Assembly: GCF_038004425.1 (NCBI RefSeq)
Contig: NZ_JBBORC010000001.1
Span: forward strand, 1,403,001 to 1,467,000
Direction of reading: 5' to 3'
Source of the DNA: Solibacillus sp. FSL W7-1464
GTDB lineage: Bacteria; Bacillota; Bacilli; Bacillales_A; Planococcaceae
Length of the DNA: 64,000 bases
The position numbers and the translations under genes were made by a program. Under the pieces are notes generated by a model. The model saw only the letters and a list, made by a program, of their open reading frames with translations. It was not told where the DNA came from and searched no databases. How positions within the stretch are numbered: the stretch's first letter is position 1; the number at the start of each line of letters is the position of its first letter. This document shows positions 59,727 through 64,000 of this stretch, piece after piece.

Positions 59727-61609
59727 GTCATTTAATCGTATCAAATTTAACAAAAACAGTTGGCGATAAAACGCTATTTCAAAATATTGAATTTACCATT
59801 TATGAAGGCGAACGTGCCGGGTTAATCGGGATAAACGGGACTGGGAAATCAACTTTATTATCGATTATTGCTAAAAAACAGGATGCGGATACAGTGGAAT
59901 TCGACCATCCGAATAAGTACCGCATTGCCTATTTGGAACAAGATCCGCAATTCCCGCAAGATTTAACGGTTTTACAGGCGGTATTCAGCGGAGATTCACC
60001 AATATTACAGTTAAACCGTGCCTATGAAGAGGCGGTAGCAGCGTTGTCTTTAAATCCGCAATCTGAAAAGCTGCAAAATGAACTATTTCGTTTACAGCAG
60101 CAAATGGATACGGAAAATGCCTGGGACGTCAATGCATTGGCAAAGCAAGCATTGACGAAGCTTGGGATCGATATGTTTGATAAGCAAGTAACGAGCCTTT
60201 CGGGTGGACAGCAAAAACGTGTGGCATTGGCAAAAGTATTAATCGAGCCGGCGGACTTGTATTTACTGGACGAGCCAACGAACCATTTGGATGTTATATC
60301 GACAGAATGGCTGCAGGAAATGGTGTCACGCCTAAAAGGGGCGGTCATCTTTATAACCCATGACCGTTACTTCCTTGATGAAACAGCGACACATATATAT
60401 GAATTAGCTGATAAAACATTGTACCGCCATACAGGATCTTATGGAGATTTTCTAGAAGCACGTGCAATTCGTGAAGAAATGAATGCAGCATCACAGGCGA
60501 AGATGCGTAACCGCTACCGTTCTGAGCTAAAATGGATTCGACGCGGGGCTAAGGCGCGTACAACAAAGCAAAAGGCACGTATACAGCGTTTCGATGCACT
60601 GGATGAATCAATCGACCGTTCGAATGACCAGACAGATCTGGAATTAGGTCTGGCAACAACACGTTTAGGGAAAAAGGTGTTGGAATCAGATGGGATTTCC
60701 AAAGCATACGGAGACCGTGTCATTATTCAGGATTTCGAGTTTTTACTGCAGCATGGTGACCGTATCGGCATAATCGGCGCAAATGGGTACGGGAAATCGA
60801 CACTTCTTAATATGCTTGCTGGAGAAATAGAACCGGACAAAGGCGAGGTAATTGTCGGGTCGACAGTAAAACGTCTGCATTTCAAGCAAGCACTGCCAGC
60901 GATGAATGAAAATGCACGAATGATCGATTATATTCGTGAAGCTTCAAATGATATTACGGATGCTGAAGGTGTTCGTTATTCTGCATCGCAAATGCTTGAA
61001 CGCTTTTTATTCCCGCTTAATACGCACGGAACCCCGATCAGCAAGTTATCAGGCGGGGAACGCAAACGACTTCACTTGCTTCGTCTGTTGATGGAACAGC
61101 CAAACGTTCTGCTTTTAGATGAGCCGACGAATGATTTAGATATTGAAACTTTGGGTGTTCTAGAAGACTTTATCGAAAATTTCCCTGGCGTTGTCATTAC
61201 AATTAGTCACGATCGTTTTTTCCTGGACCGAATTGCGAAAAAACTGTGGATTTTGGACGGAAAAGGCGGCGTATCGGAAAGCCTGGATATTTATACCGAT
61301 TATTTGGCTAAACGTGAATCGGAGCTGCAACAGGAAGCGAAGGAAATGAAATCGGAAAGGCCAAAAGTTGAAAAGCAGAAATCCGAAAAGAAAAAGCTAT
61401 CATTTAAAGAGCAGAAAGAATGGGAAACTATTGCTGATACAATTGCTCAAGTTGAAGAAAAAATTATGACGGCAGAAGACGAAATTTCAACAGCTGGTTC
61501 GGACTTTACAAAACTACAGCAACTGACGTCAGATTTGGAAAAGCTAAATCAAGAATACGAGCAATTGATCGAGCGCTGGAGCTACTTAGATGAAATCGTA
61601 AATGGATAG
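59723..61609 (+). CDS. ABC-F ATPase, Uup-like
   Basis: A 628-residue ABC-F protein. Walker A motifs are GINGTGKST and GANGYGKST, signatures LSGGQQKRV and LSGGERKRL, and Walker B loops DEPTNHLD and DEPTNDLD. A C-terminal charged coiled coil (about residues 545-628) is characteristic of Uup, which helps resolve ribosome or DNA structures. It differs from the short ABC-F at 20430, which lacks the tail. ATG 59723 overlaps the HD gene. Confidence 0.92.
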   Translation: MSHLIVSNLTKTVGDKTLFQNIEFTIYEGERAGLIGINGTGKSTLLSIIAKKQDADTVEFDHPNKYRIAYLEQDPQFPQDLTVLQAVFSGDSPILQLNRAYEEAVAALSLNPQSEKLQNELFRLQQQMDTENAWDVNALAKQALTKLGIDMFDKQVTSLSGGQQKRVALAKVLIEPADLYLLDEPTNHLDVISTEWLQEMVSRLKGAVIFITHDRYFLDETATHIYELADKTLYRHTGSYGDFLEARAIREEMNAASQAKMRNRYRSELKWIRRGAKARTTKQKARIQRFDALDESIDRSNDQTDLELGLATTRLGKKVLESDGISKAYGDRVIIQDFEFLLQHGDRIGIIGANGYGKSTLLNMLAGEIEPDKGEVIVGSTVKRLHFKQALPAMNENARMIDYIREASNDITDAEGVRYSASQMLERFLFPLNTHGTPISKLSGGERKRLHLLRLLMEQPNVLLLDEPTNDLDIETLGVLEDFIENFPGVVITISHDRFFLDRIAKKLWILDGKGGVSESLDIYTDYLAKRESELQQEAKEMKSERPKVEKQKSEKKKLSFKEQKEWETIADTIAQVEEKIMTAEDEISTAGSDFTKLQQLTSDLEKLNQEYEQLIERWSYLDEIVNG

Positions 61610-61619
61610 GAGCATAACA

Positions 61620-62741
61620 ATGAAAATTTTATCAATTGAACCAACACCAAGTCCAAATTCAATGAAAGTAATCATTGATCAGGATTTACCATTCGGTAAA
61701 AGCTTTAATTATACAAAAGACAATATTGGTGAAGCATCAACTGAGCTGCAGTCCATCTTTGCAGTAGAAGGTGTAAAGGGTATTTACCATGTAACGAATT
61801 TCCTGGCGATTGAACGAAACGCGAAATATGCGTGGGAAAATATTTTGGCGGATATTCGCCGTGCAATTGGCGGAGAGGCAACTGAAAGCACTGAATATGA
61901 GATGAATGAGCATTACGGTGAAGTCAATGTGCATGTTCAAATGTACAAAGCGATTCCATTGCAGATCAAGGCATTTGACGGCGAAGGGGAAGTGCGAATA
62001 AGTGCAGGAGAGCGTTTCACAACAGCTTTTAAACGTCTGCAATTCAGTGTAACGGACGAAAACTATATTTTTGAAAGAAAATGGGTTGATTTCGGGGTTC
62101 GTTATGGCGATAAAGAACAAGTTGTACAAGAAGTGCTAAAAGAGGTAGATGCACTATATCCGCAAGAACGTGTGGAATCAATTGTACAGTCGGCGAATGA
62201 ACAAGTTTTCACTGCAGCGCAAGAACGTAAAGAAGTGACTTTGGAACAATATGAGCAGGTTGAAGATTGGCAACAACGCTTCCAGCTATTAGATCAACTA
62301 CCGGATCCGGAAGTGAAGGATATTCCATTATTCGAAAAAGCGCTGGAAGACGAGCAAATGTCTATACGACGCCTTGCAACCGTTTATTTAGGAATGATTG
62401 AAGATGCAGCGGTCGTACCGGCTTTAACAAAGGCATTGAATGACAAAAGTGCGGCCGTTCGCCGTACAGCTGGAGACTGTATGAGTGATTTAGGGTTACC
62501 TGAGTTTGAGTCTGCGATGATCGCTGCATTAGGTGACAAAAATAAACTTGTTCGCTGGCGTGCGGCAATGTACTTGTACGAAGTAGGTACAGAGCAGGCG
62601 ATTGACGCATTAAAAACAGCGAGTGAAGACAAAGAATTCGAAGTAAAACTGCAGGCAAAAATGGCCCTTGCCCGTATAGAAGGCGGAGAAGAAGCAAAAG
62701 GTTCTGTATGGAAACAAATGACAGAAAGCCGTAAAGCTTAA
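61620..62741 (+). CDS. Conserved virulence factor C-type protein (Nfu-N domain plus HEAT repeats)
   Basis: A 373-residue protein with an N-terminal Nfu-N-like domain (EPTPSPNSMKVIID, residues 7-90), a middle region of unknown fold and three HEAT-like repeats at about 255-360 (DEQMSIRRLATVYLG, DKSAAVRRTAGDCM and DKNKLVRWRAAMYLY). This matches the CvfC family, linked to virulence in Staphylococcus aureus; the molecular role is unclear, perhaps a scaffold. ATG 61620 follows TAGGAGC, ten bases after the Uup stop. Confidence 0.88.
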   Translation: MKILSIEPTPSPNSMKVIIDQDLPFGKSFNYTKDNIGEASTELQSIFAVEGVKGIYHVTNFLAIERNAKYAWENILADIRRAIGGEATESTEYEMNEHYGEVNVHVQMYKAIPLQIKAFDGEGEVRISAGERFTTAFKRLQFSVTDENYIFERKWVDFGVRYGDKEQVVQEVLKEVDALYPQERVESIVQSANEQVFTAAQERKEVTLEQYEQVEDWQQRFQLLDQLPDPEVKDIPLFEKALEDEQMSIRRLATVYLGMIEDAAVVPALTKALNDKSAAVRRTAGDCMSDLGLPEFESAMIAALGDKNKLVRWRAAMYLYEVGTEQAIDALKTASEDKEFEVKLQAKMALARIEGGEEAKGSVWKQMTESRKA

Positions 62742-62749
62742 ATTTTAAG

Positions 62750-62780
62750 CTGCTAACGAAATTAATCGTTAGCAGTTTTT
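62750..62780 (+). terminator. Terminator of the HD-uup-cvfC operon
   Basis: CTGCTAACG (62750-62758) pairs with CGTTAGCAG (62767-62775), then T6. Confidence 0.9.
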
Positions 62781-62811
62781 TATTTTAATTAAACATTTTC
62801 TTTTTATTAAA

Positions 62812-62820
62812 TGGTATAAT
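62812..62820 (+). promoter_or_regulatory. Extended -10 promoter facing the structured non-coding block
   Basis: TGGTATAAT gives TG-N-TATAAT with TATAAT at 62815-62820; the -35 region is weak. Start would be near 62827, 64 bases before the first long stem and with no credible gene for over 600 bases. Confidence 0.55.
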
Positions 62821-62890
62821 TTGAGAGAAAGGTATATATTTGGCTTATCATCAAAACATGGGGTTGCCATTTCGAATCAAGTTTTACTTG

Positions 62891-63300
62891 TTTGATTGGC
62901 GTGCTACGGCAAGACCGCGACAAAGCCACGTGATACGTGTCTTTATCCCTGTCTTTGTTGCCGTTTGCGAGGCGCGCCAATCGAAAAGTATTGTTCTCGT
63001 AATTAGGGTAAAGAGCGCAAAAGACAGCCGCTTGCGCTAACGCGAGGCGGCGGTGTGCAGAAATGCTCTAGTGTGTTTGTGGATAGCGTTCCGTTCCGTT
63101 AAAAAGAAATGCTACTTTTATGGAAGTTACTTTATACCAAAGTAGCATGCAGCGTAGCGAAGGGTGAGTCACGGACACACTTGCTTCAGCGAGTTGTACG
63201 GAGCGCAGGGGCGGACTCCTTGGCGATTAAGCGTGCGCGGAACATCCAATTTTGATGCCGCCGTCAGAGGCATCAAAAGTTAGTTGGAGCCACGCCGCCC
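62891..63300 (+). ncRNA. Candidate structured RNA or structured repeat element
   Basis: No supported ORF. 62891-62904 pairs with 62972-62985 (14 bp, two G-T). Nested inside are ACGGCAA (62906) with TTGCCGT (62958), CAAAG (62921) with CTTTG (62953), and hairpin CACGT-GAT-ACGTG (62927-62939). Further hairpins: GCCGC-TTGCG near 63028-63052, ATGCTACTTT/AAAGTAGCAT (63109-63148), GAGTC/GACTC enclosing ACTTGC-TTCA-GCGAGT (63166-63218), and TTTTGATGCC/GGCATCAAAA (63250-63278). The block is markedly richer in G+C than its neighbours. The identity is unknown: ncRNA, MITE-like element or dispersed Bacillales repeat. Confidence 0.5.
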
Positions 63301-63481
63301 GGAAAGCCTGCCCCGGAGTGCAGTACAACGGACCTATGCTTTAAACCACCTCTCTTCAAAGCATACAAACCCGTAGCAGAGCAGGACGGACTTCATTAGA
63401 AAAGCGTTTTGATCTTGTCATCTCCAACTTATGGTGATGAACCATATATTTAACAGTATATTTTAGAAAGGTGGGTCCATA

Positions 63482-64000
63482 ATGGAGGAGATATTGTTGA
63501 AAAATCCTAGCGCTTTAAGTGATGAGCGTAAAGAAGCATTGTTAGATTTACTTTACTCCGAACATTGTAATGACTCCATACTATTAAAAAGTGATGATTT
63601 TTATTTGTTTTTTCATGATATTTGGTCACTTTTTGAAATTGGGGAAGAGTACGAAAGTGAAATTGTAGAAGAAGATATTAGGCTGAAAGAATGGCGCATT
63701 TTCATATTGGAATTTTTCTCCGCTCGAAATTTGGAAAAATTGAACTTTGAGTACTTAACGGATTCCTCTTTAAAAAAATTTTTGGTAGCACTATACATAT
63801 GGAAAAAAATAAAAAAAGATTATTTTTACGAGATGCGTAAGGCGTTGAAGATTGAAAAAATAAAAAATGAATATGAAAAGGATTTTGCTGATAGTGAAGT
63901 TACTGGGGATATATATCATGAAATTCATTTAAAAGTTCAAAGCTATTGGTATATGAATTTATTTAGATTCAATTCCATTTACGACAGAATTCTCGATGAA
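63482..64000 (+). CDS. Unidentified protein, truncated by the window edge
   Basis: From ATG 63482, preceded by AGAAAGGTGGG, the frame stays open for 173 codons to the window end. The product is rich in Glu, Lys, Leu, Phe and Tyr, with no signal peptide or membrane segment and no motif I recognise; it looks largely helical. It is much more AT-rich than the genes before 62.7 kb and follows the GC-rich structured block, suggesting an accessory gene. A start at TTG 63494 or 63497, using GGAGGAG, is also possible. Confidence 0.6.
   Translation, partial: MEEILLKNPSALSDERKEALLDLLYSEHCNDSILLKSDDFYLFFHDIWSLFEIGEEYESEIVEEDIRLKEWRIFILEFFSARNLEKLNFEYLTDSSLKKFLVALYIWKKIKKDYFYEMRKALKIEKIKNEYEKDFADSEVTGDIYHEIHLKVQSYWYMNLFRFNSIYDRILDE

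Noticed and set aside
62840-63040. 66-codon ORF with TTG start
   Set aside because: It lies across the long nested stems, has no ribosome site, and its composition reflects the structured DNA.

Overview
The window is a low-GC Gram-positive chromosome segment of about 64 kb. Gene content, AGGAGG-type ribosome sites, frequent TTG/GTG starts, a T-box leader, PurBox- and cre-like sites, LtaS, PepF, CspA and a CvfC-type protein all fit Bacillales. The style resembles Planococcaceae (Lysinibacillus/Solibacillus-like), but that placement is inferred from style and not from a marker gene. No rRNA, tRNA, IS transposase or CRISPR array was seen.

Layout. 1-9.9 kb holds housekeeping genes: sulfurtransferase, metallo-beta-lactamase-fold hydrolase, PhoU-like/Pit phosphate uptake pair, membrane-anchored trypsin-like protease, malic enzyme, oligoendopeptidase F and a patatin. 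10-20 kb holds two cation/proton antiporters, a PadR/DUF2812 pair, a lone purC behind an inverted PurBox pair, a universal stress protein, gdhA, a DUF188 gene with an abnormal start, D-serine ammonia-lyase and a squalene/phytoene-synthase-family enzyme. 20-24.6 kb holds an ABC-F ATPase, an ASCH protein and a lipoteichoic acid synthase.

25.1-41.4 kb is one co-directional run of 15 genes that reads as a complete oxidative route for a methyl-branched or isoprenoid-like compound. It comprises an R2-like ligand-binding oxidase with all metal and cross-link residues, an iron alcohol dehydrogenase, an aldehyde dehydrogenase, an acyl-CoA ligase, an alpha-methylacyl-CoA racemase-like protein, two acyl-CoA dehydrogenases, a crotonase, a two-subunit MaoC hydratase, two SDR dehydrogenases, two thiolases and a family I CoA-transferase lacking its expected catalytic Glu. 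This is the strongest candidate for an undescribed metabolic system.

41.6-62.7 kb holds YidC, a T-box-controlled argS, pantothenate kinase, a MarR/MFS pair, a LysR/EamA divergent pair, a CoaB-like protein, a cold-shock protein, formate-tetrahydrofolate ligase, a Uup-type ABC-F and CvfC. Two intergenic gaps (4.26-4.5 kb and 42.5-42.95 kb) carry arrays of the word TTCTAATAAA at about 21-bp spacing. The second array has a 144-bp higher-order repeat, and its minus strand reads as leucine heptads. The last 1.2 kb is different: a relatively GC-rich, strongly self-complementary non-coding block behind an extended -10 promoter, followed by an AT-rich unrecognised gene that runs off the window.
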